A DNA stretch of 64,000 nt from Citrus sinensis (Eukaryota; Streptophyta; Magnoliopsida; Sapindales; Rutaceae), in contig NC_068556.1 in the NCBI RefSeq assembly GCF_022201045.2, positions 868,001-932,000 on the forward strand, read 5' to 3'. A program made the translations under genes and the position numbers. Shown piece by piece: positions 22,202-41,015 of this stretch. The notes under the pieces were generated by a model. The model saw only the letters and a program-made list of their open reading frames with translations. It had not been told where the DNA came from and made no database searches. Within the stretch, counting starts at the first letter, position 1, and each line of letters begins with the position of its first letter.

Positions 22202-25200
22202 ATGGCTGGTCAGGTGCCAACAAGCAATGACCGTTCAAGGACTTACTGGACGCCAACAATGGAGCGTTATTTTATCGATCTTATGTTAGAGCAGTTGCAC
22301 AGAGGGAATAGGATGGGACATACATTCAACAAGCAGGCTTGGACAGACATGCTTACTATGTTCAACGCAAAATTTGGATCTCAGTATGACAAAGATGTCT
22401 TAAAAAGTCGTTATACAAATTTGTGGAAGCAATTCAATGATGTGAACAATCTTCTGCACCAATCTGGATTTTCTTGGGATGAGTCTCGGCAAATGGTTGT
22501 TGCTGATGATTTTGCCTGGAATTCTTACATTAAGGTTACTTTTCTTTTCTGTTCATTCGTATCATAAAAATATTTGTGTCATTCTCGAAATAACATATAA
22601 ATACAGGCTCACCCAGATGCACGATCCTACAAGACCAAAGCATTGCTGAATTTTAGTGATTTGTGCTTGATATATGGGCATACAACTGCGGATGGAAGAT
22701 ACAGCTTATCGAGTCATGATATGGACTTTTATGATGAAGTCCAAGGAGTAAATATGAGTATGTATCTTTTTCCTAAGATTAACCTTAATATAGGCTGAGT
22801 TTATCTTATTGGGGCAAGAAGGATCTCACTGATGTTTCCCTTTGCTTCTAACTTTATTAATGAAGCTCTTTTCGTAAGGAGATGAGGAAAGAGTCAGAGA
22901 AGAAGCTGCAAGCCTTTTTACCATGCTCTTGATTTGACTTGATCAGGAAGCTTATTTAGTACAGTACATGATTTTGAACAAGAATGGTCCCTTAAATTTT
23001 TATTTTTGTAAATGGTTTTGTTGCCATTTTTTTGGCTAACCTTCCATGGTCAAATAAACAGATGTCTGAAGCCATAAGTAATAGATTTTTCAGTTCACCA
23101 CGATCAATATGGAACATCTACCAAAACTAATTGCAGCTTTGAGCCATTGTGACATTACGTCCTTAGTGTCCAAGTGACTGTCAGCTTTCTAACATCTGAA
23201 AGAGTAATTTGACTGCTTTTGTGATATTTCAATTTTTCTAACTATTAATTTATGATGCTAACTGTATGCAGCACTTTAAAGTTAATCCTTAATAATATTC
23301 CTCATTCAATAGGTGATGGAGTGTGCAGTCTTGGCCCTCAAATTAATGAGCGTCCAAGGACAGAATGGAATGCAGAAATGGACCAATATTTCATTGAGCT
23401 GCTGCTGGACCAAATTGGAAGAGGAAATAAGATTGACAATACATTCAGCAAACAAGCATGGACGAACATGCTTGATCTGTTTAATGCAAGGTTTGGTTCA
23501 CAGCATGGCAAAAGGGTGTTAAGGCATCGGTACAAGAAATTGTGGAAGTACTATAGTGATGCAACAAATCTTCTGAGACAGGATGGGTTTTCATGGGATG
23601 AAGCACAACAAATGATCGCTGCTGATGATGCTGTTTGGGATGCTTATATCAAGGTACAAGGCCATGAAAATCTTATTATTTGTTTTGTAGATTAAATTTC
23701 TTTTATAATGGACGTATGTAAACTGATTGTAGGTACATCCGCCTGCACGAGCATATAGGATGAAATCATTGCCAAACTACAATGATTTGGCTCTTATATA
23801 TGGGGATGTAGTTGACAGTGAAATTAGAAGTCATTTGGATCAGGACAAAGACCCTGATGTTGGCATTTCAGGAATAAAAGTGGCTGGTCAGTTACAATTA
23901 TCTTTTACCAAACTTGAGATTACTTTTTGATAGTACTTGCATAATGTTGTATACTCATGGGATTAAAAATTTGGTTCACAAAGATGTCACCTACATTCTC
24001 ATGGAACCAAATTTTTAATCCCATGAGTATACAACTTCTGAGACTATTAATTTAAAAAATAACGGTGATCTCTTTCTTCTTCATTTTTTTTCCCCCTCTG
24101 AAGTTATCAAAAATAAAAAGAGATATCATAATCTGTATCAATTTTTTTTTTAAATTTTAATCTTGGTATTTTCATCAGGTGAAAATTTAGGTAAAACATT
24201 TTACTGTTTCCTCATCTATTATTGGATGTCACCTAACTTAAGTGGGAGTTCTTGAGTCATCAGCCTTGAAGTTTCTTAGATTTTCTTTCATGACTGTTCA
24301 CATGTGAAGTTAGTGGTTAATCCAGTATAAAACTCAGTGCTGCTTTCCATTCCTTCAGACCACAAGTCCCTTTACGAAGAAGGGTTTCTCTTAACAGGTT
24401 TTAGTGACTGTAGGTGAAGGAAAGGGGAGACAGACCCCTCCTACTAATGATCGGACGAGAACATATTGGACGCCACCAATGGACCGTTATCTGATTGACT
24501 TGTTACTAGAACAGGTTCACAGAGGAAATAAACTTGGACAGACATTCATAACTCAGTCTTGGAATGACATGATTACATCCTTTAATGATAAATTCCTATC
24601 TCACCATGACAAAGATGTCTTGAAGAATCGGTTCAAACATTTGAGAAGGCTGTACAGTGAAATAAAGGTCCTTCTTCAGCACGGTGGATTCTTATGGGAT
24701 GAATCACGAGATATGGTAACTGCTGAAGATCATATTTGGGATGCTTATATTAAGGTGAGATGCTTCCTATTTTATTAGATTGACCATTTCTGTTGTACTT
24801 TTGCTCACATATTGAGCATGCAGGAACACCCTGATGCTCGATCATATAGAGTTAAAACGGTGCCAAGCTATTACAAACTTTGTGTTATATTTGGAGAAGA
24901 AATGTCTGATGGAAGATACAATCGTCTGGCTCAAGATTTGGACTCCAGCTGTGAAATACCTCTCTTGATGAGTGGTAAATATTGCATAACATGTGAGAAT
25001 TTGATAGGATATTCTATAGCTCTTGGGCTGAAACATGATTTTGGATCATGAATTTTGTGCAATAAATTGAATTCGGCTATATTTATAATAATTGTTTTCA
25101 AAGCTTTGCAAAATCGGAGTTGTCTTAAGAGATGGAGGAATTTTGTAATAAGCTTTAATGTACTGCCGCAAAAGATGAAACAGACTGAATTTGAATGCCA

Positions 25201-26245
25201 TCCATTGGATATTCAACATTTTGATGAAGATTTATATGTATTCATTGGTTTGTTAATGTGTAGATGTAGAGAAAATCGACCATCTTAATACCAGTATAGA
25301 TCCTTTTGGAGATGATTGGACACCACAAATGGACCGCTATTTTATTGACCTCATGATGAAGCAGATGAATGGAGGGAATAAGATTGGTCATACATTCACC
25401 GAGCAATCGTGGGCTCAAATGATTGAAGCTTTCAATGTGAAGTTTGGACTTCAATGTGACAAATACATTTTAGAAAGTCGGTATATCTGCTTGATGAGAC
25501 AGCATGACGACATCTGCAATCTTCTCAAGCATGGTGGGTTTGTGTGGGATGAAGCTCAGCAAATGGTAATGGGTGCTGATGACGCCTGGGAAGCTTATGT
25601 CAAGGTGTGCCTTTGTATCTTATGCCATGATTCACCATTTTTGTGAGTCTCAGTCACAAGGTCCATCTGTTTTGATGTTTGTTGTTGACCCTTTTAGTTA
25701 CCAAGTTTCCATGTATGATGCAGGATTATCCAGATGCTATCTCATACAAAGATAAGTTCTTAGGCAATTTCGGTGATTTATGCAAGATTTTTGGAAATGA
25801 ACTATTAAATGAAAATCTTGAAGGCCATGACCTGGGAGCAAGCACTGATCATAATGCTTTTGAAATGGAGTTGGAGGGTTTCTCCGGAGATTTGCAATAT
25901 TCAGCTTTAGATGATCAAATGTCCGATCAACACAGGAAACGGGCAGCATCAATGCTATTAGAACCCGAATATTCCAGGAAAGCACAGAAACCTAACCAGA
26001 AGCAAAATGATCTGCCTGAGATGGTGGGTGTGGGGGTAGCCACAACACTTCCTAGCAAGAAAGAGAACAAGAACCATACGGCAATAGAAAATGCCATTGA
26101 TGCACTTCAAGCCATAGCGGACATAGACGATGAGCTATTGTTAGATGCTTGTGATCTTTTAGAAGATGAAAGAAAAGCGAAGACTTTCTTGGCATTGGAT
26201 TTGACACTGCGAAAGAAGTGGTTGCTGAGAAAGCTTCGTTCATAG
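22202..26245 (+). CDS. Myb/SANT-like DNA-binding domain protein with four modules
   Basis: Eight exons: 22202-22534, 22607-22757, 23313-23653, 23733-23886, 24414-24754, 24824-24974, 25264-25604, 25724-26245, giving 777 aa. Four copies of a Myb/SANT-like domain (Myb_DNA-bind_3 type) lie at about residues 13-111, 177-275, 342-440 and 505-604. Each reads RTYWTPxMDRYFIDLLLEQ, then TFxxQAWxDMxxxFNxKF, and the strand GFxWDExxxMVxADDxxWxAYIK. A shorter partner follows each (HPDARSYKTK, NFxDLCxIYG). The C-terminus (about 720-777) carries AIENAIDALQAIADIDDELLLDACDLL, typical of the Harbinger-associated Myb/SANT-like family that includes the L10-interacting MYB (LIMYB) type. It is presumably nuclear and DNA-binding. 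Target and partners are unknown. The ATG at 22202 starts just before the first module. Confidence 0.9.
23946..24035. repeat. Perfect 32-bp inverted repeat (hairpin) in Myb/SANT intron 4
   Basis: Arm 23946-23977 begins GTTGTATACTCATGGG. The arm 24004-24035 is its exact reverse complement, with a 26-base loop. Pairing stops sharply at both outer ends. It lies in the intron between exons 4 and 5 and would be transcribed with the gene. Confidence 0.95.
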
Positions 26246-26622
26246 TTGATAGTTTAGGTTTCCCAATTTTTTGTAGGAGAGATTGATTTTGTTTATTCGT
26301 TCTCAACTGATTAAATTTAAAAACACCTGCAATTTGTTGTGATATGGTGGGAACTTTGAAAAATCATCTAAAAGTTTCAATCATCACTAAATGAAAATCG
26401 CGATGCTTGAAATCTTAAAACGGAAACAACAATACATTTGACTACAAAATGTTATAAAGGGACGGTATTGCCCTTAGCAAATTGCCTACGAGAAGAAATA
26501 CATTGATCTGAAATTATCCACAAGAAACTTCACCAGAATACCCCACCAAAATGATGTGAAGACTCTCATGAACTCGCTCCGAGGAAGCAACAAATTTAGT
26601 TTAATTTGTCCTTCAATTGCAG
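26246..26622. other. Short gap between convergent genes
   Basis: Only 377 bases separate the stop codons of the Myb/SANT gene (+) and the RRC1-like gene (-). Both 3' UTRs and polyadenylation signals must lie here, and they may overlap. No other feature was found. Confidence 0.7.
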
Positions 26623-33518
<6,896 letters not shown>

Positions 33519-34882
33519 TTTTTTCGTCTTCGTCGACTTCCTGCAATCAATTCTGCCAGAAATTACATTAAAATTCAAAACATACAGAAACTCTTGGAAA
33601 AAAAAAAAAGAAAAAGGCAAAAGCTTTGATTAACTTATTTCTATAGCCAACCTAATCGATCAATTTCTTATACCCAATAACCCAAAAAAATCAACCAAAA
33701 ATAAAATGAAAGACAGAATATGAATCTAGGGTTTCAAAAGGAAACGATACAAGAAGGCAAAAAATTAAATCTTCTTTATGATCTTAATATGTCAGCTTTT
33801 ACGCTCACAAAAAAAGAGTTTAGAGGGATTTGACAATGAAATTATGTCGTTTAGAGCTCAACTAAGAAGATACATAGATTTTATAATATTTTGTAATCTG
33901 TTAACTCTTATTCACGAGCGTATTATATTTTGTCGAGGAAATCAAGTTCGCATTAAGTAATGATTCTAATTTTAATTTCAATAATAAGTTGAAGAAAACA
34001 AACCGAAAGTCCGAAACAAGCGATTGGAATCACTGAAGCTTATGGTTAGGGTTTGTGGGTTTTGAGATTTTGAGACGACGGTGCTGTTGAGTCGAAAAGA
34101 ACCATGTGACAGAAAATGAAGAGTGAATTTTTTTCAGGAGGAAAGTTATTTTTTTAATTATTTTTAAATAAAATGAATACAAAATGGTTAATTTAATTCG
34201 ATCGGGAGGGTGTCATAGAGTGAGTCGTGATTGATTCGGTCACTGGCAGGGGACCGAAGGTATGTGAATGAGAAAATCAATTGGGCCACGTGAGGCCATT
34301 CGCACGTCCAGGAATTCCGCACTTTCAAACTGTGGCGAGGCACAAACGAGCTCGATCCATACGTGCGATTAAAAGGAAATTTTGCCCAAAGCAATTCCAC
34401 TCACTACAGTCTACAAACGTTATTGTTTATCACGGCGAAGCAAGCATTCGGCACATGTCACAAGCAATTGCATGAGAATGATGAAATGTAAATAAATTAA
34501 ACTAAGGACAGACAAAATAGACATGTATTCACAGAAATATCTTGTAACAATCTAGCAATCAAGTTACACATCATATATATAGTTCCATATCAAATGTCAG
34601 AAACTTTTTAGATTTGCGCGCTCTCTGGCTATGACGCGTCAGCTTACATTGGACCAATAACTATCGATAAAACTGTTCTTCAATAAATCTCCCTTCCTGT
34701 GACACAGGAAGCACAGGAAGAGAATATGATTGCCACATTCCGCAATCTTCTGCCCAAGGGCAAAACCAAAATAAGACTCTGATTCTACAATTTGTTTACA
34801 TCTTCCGACTACCATGTTCAGGGCCAGAGAGAAATTAGGAAACAACAAAACACTGGCGTGGCTGAATATAATAAGTATTTAT
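33519..34882. other. RRC1 5' region and ERH 3' flank
   Basis: The probable RRC1 untranslated first exon and promoter lie at about 33990-34150 on the minus strand, with a telo-box. A G-box core CACGTG is at 34287-34292. From about 34480 the sequence is probably the ERH 3' UTR. The ORFs at 34188-34475 have no family signature. Confidence 0.5.
34046..34054 (-). promoter_or_regulatory. Telo-box in RRC1 leader/promoter
   Basis: AAACCCTAA on the minus strand, upstream of the RRC1-like start codon. Telo-boxes are frequent near transcription starts of plant genes for translation and RNA processing. The call is by motif only. Confidence 0.45.
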
Positions 34883-36900
34883 TCAATGCGCCAACTTCTT
34901 AAGATGTTGAAATGTCCTTTGTTTGATCCACTGTCTGTCATACGGCAAATAAGCCTGAATTGAGTGATCGTATCTGCAAGTCAGAAACAAATAGCAAAAA
35001 TATCAGCCATCACACGAGGCAATCACTACGATTCCCAGACACACCCTTTGTGGAGTATTCCCTAAGCTATATGAATTTCTTTATAAAGTTATATCCGCTG
35101 TTGTAGTTTTGGCAATAATTGTCACACTGGGATGAATTTCTTTATAACATTACCCCCCCCCAACCCCCCCCCCCCCCCCCCCCGGCGGCAGGGCTCTTTT
35201 TTCCACTAGCAGAAGACTTCCTATGAAAAACAGTAAGGAAAAAGCCATAGAACAATCTGTATATTAAGTACTGGTACTATGATCACAGCTACTATAATAG
35301 ATGATCAATCATGAACACAAATTTCTTAAATTTGTTCAATTGATAATACTTTGGAGCCTCTAGACAGTGAGAGAGAGACATACACTAATGCACTCATGTC
35401 TGCAAGACCATCAATGAAGTTGTAGAGATCTGCAACATCATAAGTGATGTCTCTGATTGCTGGATTTAACTCCTTAAGCTTCCTTTCATAAAGTCCACAT
35501 ATACCTGCATAAAGCCCGAAGAATTAAAGCTAAAAAGCTTGAATGAGAGATTGATACTTAATGTTGCATTTGGTCAGGAAAAATCAAATCTTCTTGAAGC
35601 AGGTTCTTCTGTCAGAAAGTAACAGCTTAATAGTTGTCAAAAGGGACTGCAAATTTGGTTAACAAAAGGAAGAAATGTCGGTGCACATCAACTCTCAGGG
35701 CACTAGCACTCCTAATTCTCATTGGGGCTTGGTCATGTAAATTTATCTGTATTTCATGATTATAGTTCTTAGATTAATAGCAGGTGCAACTTTCACGACT
35801 ACACAAATAAGAAACTGATCTGAGGCACGCTTGGTAACTTGCATTAAGAGGGTCTTTACAGTCAGCTGATGTGGTAAAGACCAATAAAGTGCAATCCAGT
35901 AAAGTCCAATAGAGTACGGCATACCAAACTAGTCCTGATAAAGCCACAGAAGCACAAACTAAACTAGTTGTAGAAAGATATTGATAATAGATAACATACC
36001 ATCCATAGCTTGGCTTATTGAACCATAATCCATGAAGGTTCTTGTTGCTCTGCTTGGAGAAGTCTGCATCAGAATAATGGTGTGCCTATTAGCCTACACA
36101 TGAATATAAAGTCAAAAGGTTAGAACACAAACGAGATTTAGGCACAATATTACTACAATCTCAAAAACATCACAAAGAGTTGAATAAAATAATAAGAGTA
36201 TTTCACAGATTTTCTGATAAAAAATAGGGAGAAGCCGCAAAATGCATCTGCAAGGTAGCTAATGAACTTCCCAGGGTTCCCCTTTTCCCAGTGGCATATG
36301 GTTATTAATTTTAGGAAAAGTAACCAAACACTAGAGTGATGCTCAATTACAGTATCTAGCACAAAGTTGCATTCTTTCAGAGACTTGGGGCAAAAAAAAA
36401 AGTTGCTTATAACAAAATCAAGAGATTATCGGTGCAACATCAACCACACGCTTCAATCGTAAATGGTAACCCCAATCTATTTGTCAAGTTTCAATGTCAA
36501 CAACAAAATCCTTTAACAATTTCATTCCTCCAGTCGTTCAAATACAAATGAAGCTATAACTTGTACCACAAATCAGTTCAATTCAAGACAAAACGGTGAG
36601 TCATTTCCCCGCCCAAAAAAAAAAAAAAAAAAGTCAACTCCAGTCAAAACACAGTACCTCAAGAACAGCTCAGACAAACGCCAATATCACCTCATAGAAT
36701 TCTTTTTTTTTTTTGGTGCAATTAAAAGATATGATCCTAGCGAAGCTAAAAAAAAAAACTAGAACCCTAACTTCGAAGTTCGAAAGAAGGAAGAGAAACA
36801 AAACCCTCGCTTACGAGACATACTAGAAATTAAGAACCTGTAAAGTTGTACTATTGCAGTTCATGCTAATTAAACGAAAGAGAAGACGATTAATTACCAT
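34883..36900 (-). CDS. ERH: Enhancer of rudimentary homolog
   Basis: Four coding exons on the minus strand: 36898-36900, 36000-36093, 35384-35504, 34883-34973, giving 102 aa. The product starts MANRHTIILMQTSPSRATRTF and continues MDYGSISQAMDGICGLYERKLKEL through ITYDVADLYNFIDGL to YDHSIQAYLPYDRQWIKQRTF and HLKKLAH. This is the full-length ER fold, a small alpha/beta protein that forms homodimers. In animals and yeast ERH works with splicing and RNA-decay partners; in plants its role is little known. The first coding exon is the ATG alone, followed at once by a GTAATT donor. The next exon starts GCT AAT AGG after a TAG acceptor. Length is as in other eukaryotes. Confidence 0.95.
35153..35183. 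repeat. Poly(C) tract in ERH intron 3
   Basis: Nine C, two A, then about twenty C, followed by GGCGGC. In the ERH transcript (minus strand) this is a G-rich run that could form a G-quadruplex. Confidence 0.9.
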
Positions 36901-38327
36901 TGAAGATAGCGATGATAGCGTCAAGAGCAAGGGCGAGCGCGATTTTTTTTTATTTTATTTTATTTTTTTGTATGGCTTTGGACGCTGATAAGAGAACAAA
37001 AAATGAAGGCGACGCAACAAAAAAGGAACAATGGTTAAAAGCGTCCGAACAAGAAACTTCCCAACAGTGCCTTGGAATTTTGCCACGTCATTAAACAAAA
37101 AAAGAGTTTATTTTCTTGAGCGCTCAAGAGTCAAGAGTCAAGTCAATGAAGAAAACGTATGGAATAACCCTAAATTTTATGTAATACGCAAATAGGTCCC
37201 TCAATTCATTCTCTTTTTTTCTTTTTCTTTTTTCTTTTTTTCTTTTTGAAATTTACGCTCTTTCGCGAAATGAGCAAGGGAACAAGGAATCTGCCTACTT
37301 ATTCATCAATCAGATTAATTATTGAAACTAAATTGGATTAGACTGAATTATATAATATTATTTTATATTTGGTATAATATTAGATTATATTATATTAAAT
37401 TATATTTGAATGAAATTAAACAACATTTAAATTTAAATATGAACTGTTCATGAACATTAAATTATAAAATAAGTTTTAAAGACAATTGATAAAAAAATTA
37501 AATATATAGAGAATTAGTTATTAGGTGCTCATAATTGTAAATAACAAATATAGATTATAGTAGATTAGACTAAAATTAAATTTAATTAAAAAGAATTTAA
37601 ATATATAATTTAATTTTTTATTACATATTTTAAATATATTTTTTTCTATCAAAAAGTTAGCAAATAATATATATAAAAGCAACTGATAACTGCAATTAAT
37701 AATTTTCATGATTAATTTTAATATAGTGATTATTAAATTAAATTAATTATTACATTAAATATATAAGTAATGGTTAATTAAATAGAAAATTGTTTTTAAA
37801 ATTAATCCAAACTAAACCCATATATAAATTGGGATTGTTAATTTTATGATTTTAAGATTAAATTCAAATTTTATCCCCTATTCTAATCCAAAGAAAAACC
37901 CGCCAACATAGAATAAATAATTGATTCCAAACTTAATCCAATTCTACACTTAATCCCATCTCCCAACCATAGCCTAAGGAGTTGGCCATCCTTTTTTTCT
38001 TTTAAAAACGAATGTTTCAATAAAATTTTACCAATAATTCATGCAAAAACTTTGCTTTTTAGTAAATTGCATCTAAATAGTATTTAATAATAGAATTTTT
38101 TTTTTTTTTTGGGGTAGTTGATACGCCAAAAGGATGGAAGACTTTTTTCTGAAATTCCGCTTGATTTTTTTTTTTTCTTTTTCCTGTTTTTCAGAAGGGA
38201 TAAAAGCTTAGCTACAGGGAAGAAGAAGTACATAATATGTTTCTGATTCTGTCCACTGATCATTTGGAAGATTTAACATTGATTGCTTATTCTAAAATCT
38301 AAATCAATATTTCCTCTATACCTTAAG
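36901..38327. other. ERH promoter and AT-rich spacer
   Basis: The ERH 5' leader and promoter lie in about 36901-37250. From 37300 to 38000 the DNA is very AT-rich, with repeated ATTATATTA wording. The right part (about 37900-37980) reads, on the minus strand, GGCTATGGTTGGGAGATGGG, like the end of a Tourist/Harbinger MITE flanked by TTA. No matching left end was found. Confidence 0.4.
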
Positions 38328-40477
38328 CTAGTCTTCATTTGTCTCATTGATGGAGAGAAGCCGCATGCCTTCATCGTCTGTGATTGTATCTGAGTTTTTT
38401 CTTAAAAGATCCATCGGTATCAATTCATTGGAATGATTACCCTTTGGCACAAGAAAAATCAGCCCCAATGTAGCAAATCTCAGAACATTTCTTATCAGAA
38501 TAACCAACCATAAGTTTCTATAATCAGTCCTTGTGACATGCAACAAATGCAGAACTATTCCTCCACCCCATTTGGAGATGAGCGAACCAAGGATATCGAT
38601 ACACATTAAAAGTGCAAAGAATGTGCCTTCAATGCCTCTAGGGCAAAGCCTTGTGCTTAATACAATCATGGGAATCCATCTGAGTCTGCTTACGATATGA
38701 GAGACACATTGTTCCGTAATAACAAAGAAAGAATCTGGAATACCCAAGGCTAAGTTCCATCGAAGGATGAAAATGAGATCAAGCATTCCAGATATGCCAT
38801 ATAGAAGCTGGGCGAAAAAGAGTAGGTTTCTGTATGGGTAGTCTTTCAGAGTCTTGTGATAGATTAGAACCCCTATGATGGAAGCCACTGCACCGAGAGC
38901 ATAGATTACACCAACAAACTCCTGCGGTGAGGAAAGCATTGGATAAGCCACAGAGCACTATCACATTACTCTAATTGATTCCCGAATGCAGAGAGAGTAA
39001 GAAACCTGAGAGAATGCAGGACCAGCTTTAGGATCTGTAGCCCAATAAAATTGGCCTTCATGAGTACTTATGCTGACTGCGAAAGACAGAAACATGTACA
39101 GTGATGGCTTCCACACCTGAGGCAACTTAATGGACTTGCACATGCCCTTCATTGTAAATATCACACTTTCTATTGCCTGCAGATAGTAAATATTGATTCT
39201 ACATATAAGAAAACAGGGCGAAGAAATAAATGGAAAAATGCTTCTAACCGACATGGTTGCATAGAATATTATCAAGACCTAACTACAACAGAATAGTTAA
39301 AATTGAGAACTGTCAACATTCTGGCCAACTGTTAGTCGACTATTAAACTAAATTTATATAGTAGCTGATCTAAGGAAAGCAGTGGAATAACAAAAAACGA
39401 AAAAAAAAACTTGAATTGAGGAATCTTGAATGACAATGAATGGCCAGATATAAGTCCTGAACCAGTTTTAGATTATTATTGATGAGAATAATCACAAAGA
39501 TAAAGTTGATATTGATGTCTGAACCTGAGAGGTGTGAGTTAAAGCACTTAATGATGGCTCCTTAATAGGTATTAGCTGGTTTGGTAAGACAACGGATGTA
39601 AGGATATCACTTTTATCTAATTTGAAATGAAACTATTAACATTACATGGAACATAGCAGCGGATGGAAAATTTCTAACCTTCTTCTTCTCAAAATGATGA
39701 CTGGTAGCTCTTGTTTCATAAATGACAAAGCCTAATACTATCAACAAAGTTGGTGGGATTGCCAAAATACCCAACGCTCCCTATAACAAGCAGATAAAAA
39801 ATTGTAACTTCCGCTGCTCTTCACATTGAAAAATATACAATTGTTGTTAAATTTAAACAGCTAACCTGATGTCCGAGATGATGAACAAAAAAGCCACTGG
39901 AAGAGTACCCAATTAAAGAACCAGCACCTGAGCAAAAAGCGCAAAGACTCTGCATATCCGGCGCCAAAGCCCGAGTCTCGATACTATTTCTCGCAATACA
40001 AGCATCGATCACTACATCCGCTATTGCCATCCCACCAGTTATTCCAATCAAACAAGTCAATGCCAATGCAATAGGCAACTTCCCTAGAAGAGCAACAATC
40101 AACGCCGAGACAAGCCCAAGAACACCAGCAATCACGAAATAAGGCCTTCTATGATACCCTTTGATCGGAAAAGCATCAGTGAAGATACCCCAAATGGGTT
40201 TCATCACCCATGGCAAGTAATACAAGCCAATGTATATTTGCACAGTTGAAGGCTGAACCTTTTGCACATCTTTCCAGTAGTAGTCAGTGACCACTTTGAA
40301 GAAAGAGCCTGAGAAGCCTTGGCATAGCCCATAAACAAGTACTATCCCAAAGATGAAACTTGAGTGTAATTGGGATGATAGCATTTGTAGCCATTGAACT
40401 GGTTCAAGAACGAGTGATAAAAACTTGGTTCTCTTGCAGGATGCTGGTCCAACTTCTTGTTTTTCTGAAGAATTCAT
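38328..40477 (-). CDS. Folate-biopterin transporter family protein (FBT copy B)
   Basis: Four exons on the minus strand: 39866-40477, 39679-39780, 39006-39176, 38328-38921, giving 492 aa. The sequence shows [54 protein letters not shown] with [82 protein letters not shown] and KWGGGIVLHLLHVTRTDY. The family is the FBT/BT1 branch of the major facilitators, with about 12 helices. Intron positions after GHQ, KKK and FSQ are shared with copy C next door. The main difference from copy C is a shorter N-terminal tail. The substrate is unknown, and no plastid transit peptide is evident. Confidence 0.93.
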
Positions 40478-41015
40478 GATTGAAATTTGAAGATTAGCTA
40501 AACATTGTTTCGGGCAATGCTGATGAAAGTAGGTGTTGAATTAAAGACTTTGAATTACGTGTTGGTGAACTACTGAACTCAAAAGCTAGGGTTACTGACG
40601 TGAGGAAAGGGAAAGTGGTGCAAGGGGGCTAGAAAAATAATTTTATATTAATAAATTAGCTTTCATGGTTTCATTTATCTTAACGCGTGGACTTTTGAGG
40701 GACTCTAGACCAGAGACGAGGACTTGGACTGTTTGTCTTTTTCTTTCTTTCTTTCATAAAGTTTTCAGTTAAATTTTAATTATCCCCAATTTTTGGAGAA
40801 ACCACATCAAAGTACATAGTTTGTAAATTCCTTTCAAACATATCCCTGCTGTGTTACTGTTCTGAGAGTTATTGAGGATTTAAGAAAATTATTTGCATTT
40901 CTGTATACTGATCATTTGGAAATAAAAGAAAGAGTATATACTAAAGTTAACAAGAGAAAGAAAGAATGATAAATCTTTTATATTTGAATATAGTAACAGT
41001 ATGATGTTCAGCATG
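40478..41015. other. Spacer between tandem FBT genes B and C
   Basis: This holds the promoter and leader of copy B and the 3' flank of copy C. No ORF or repeat was recognised. Confidence 0.6.
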
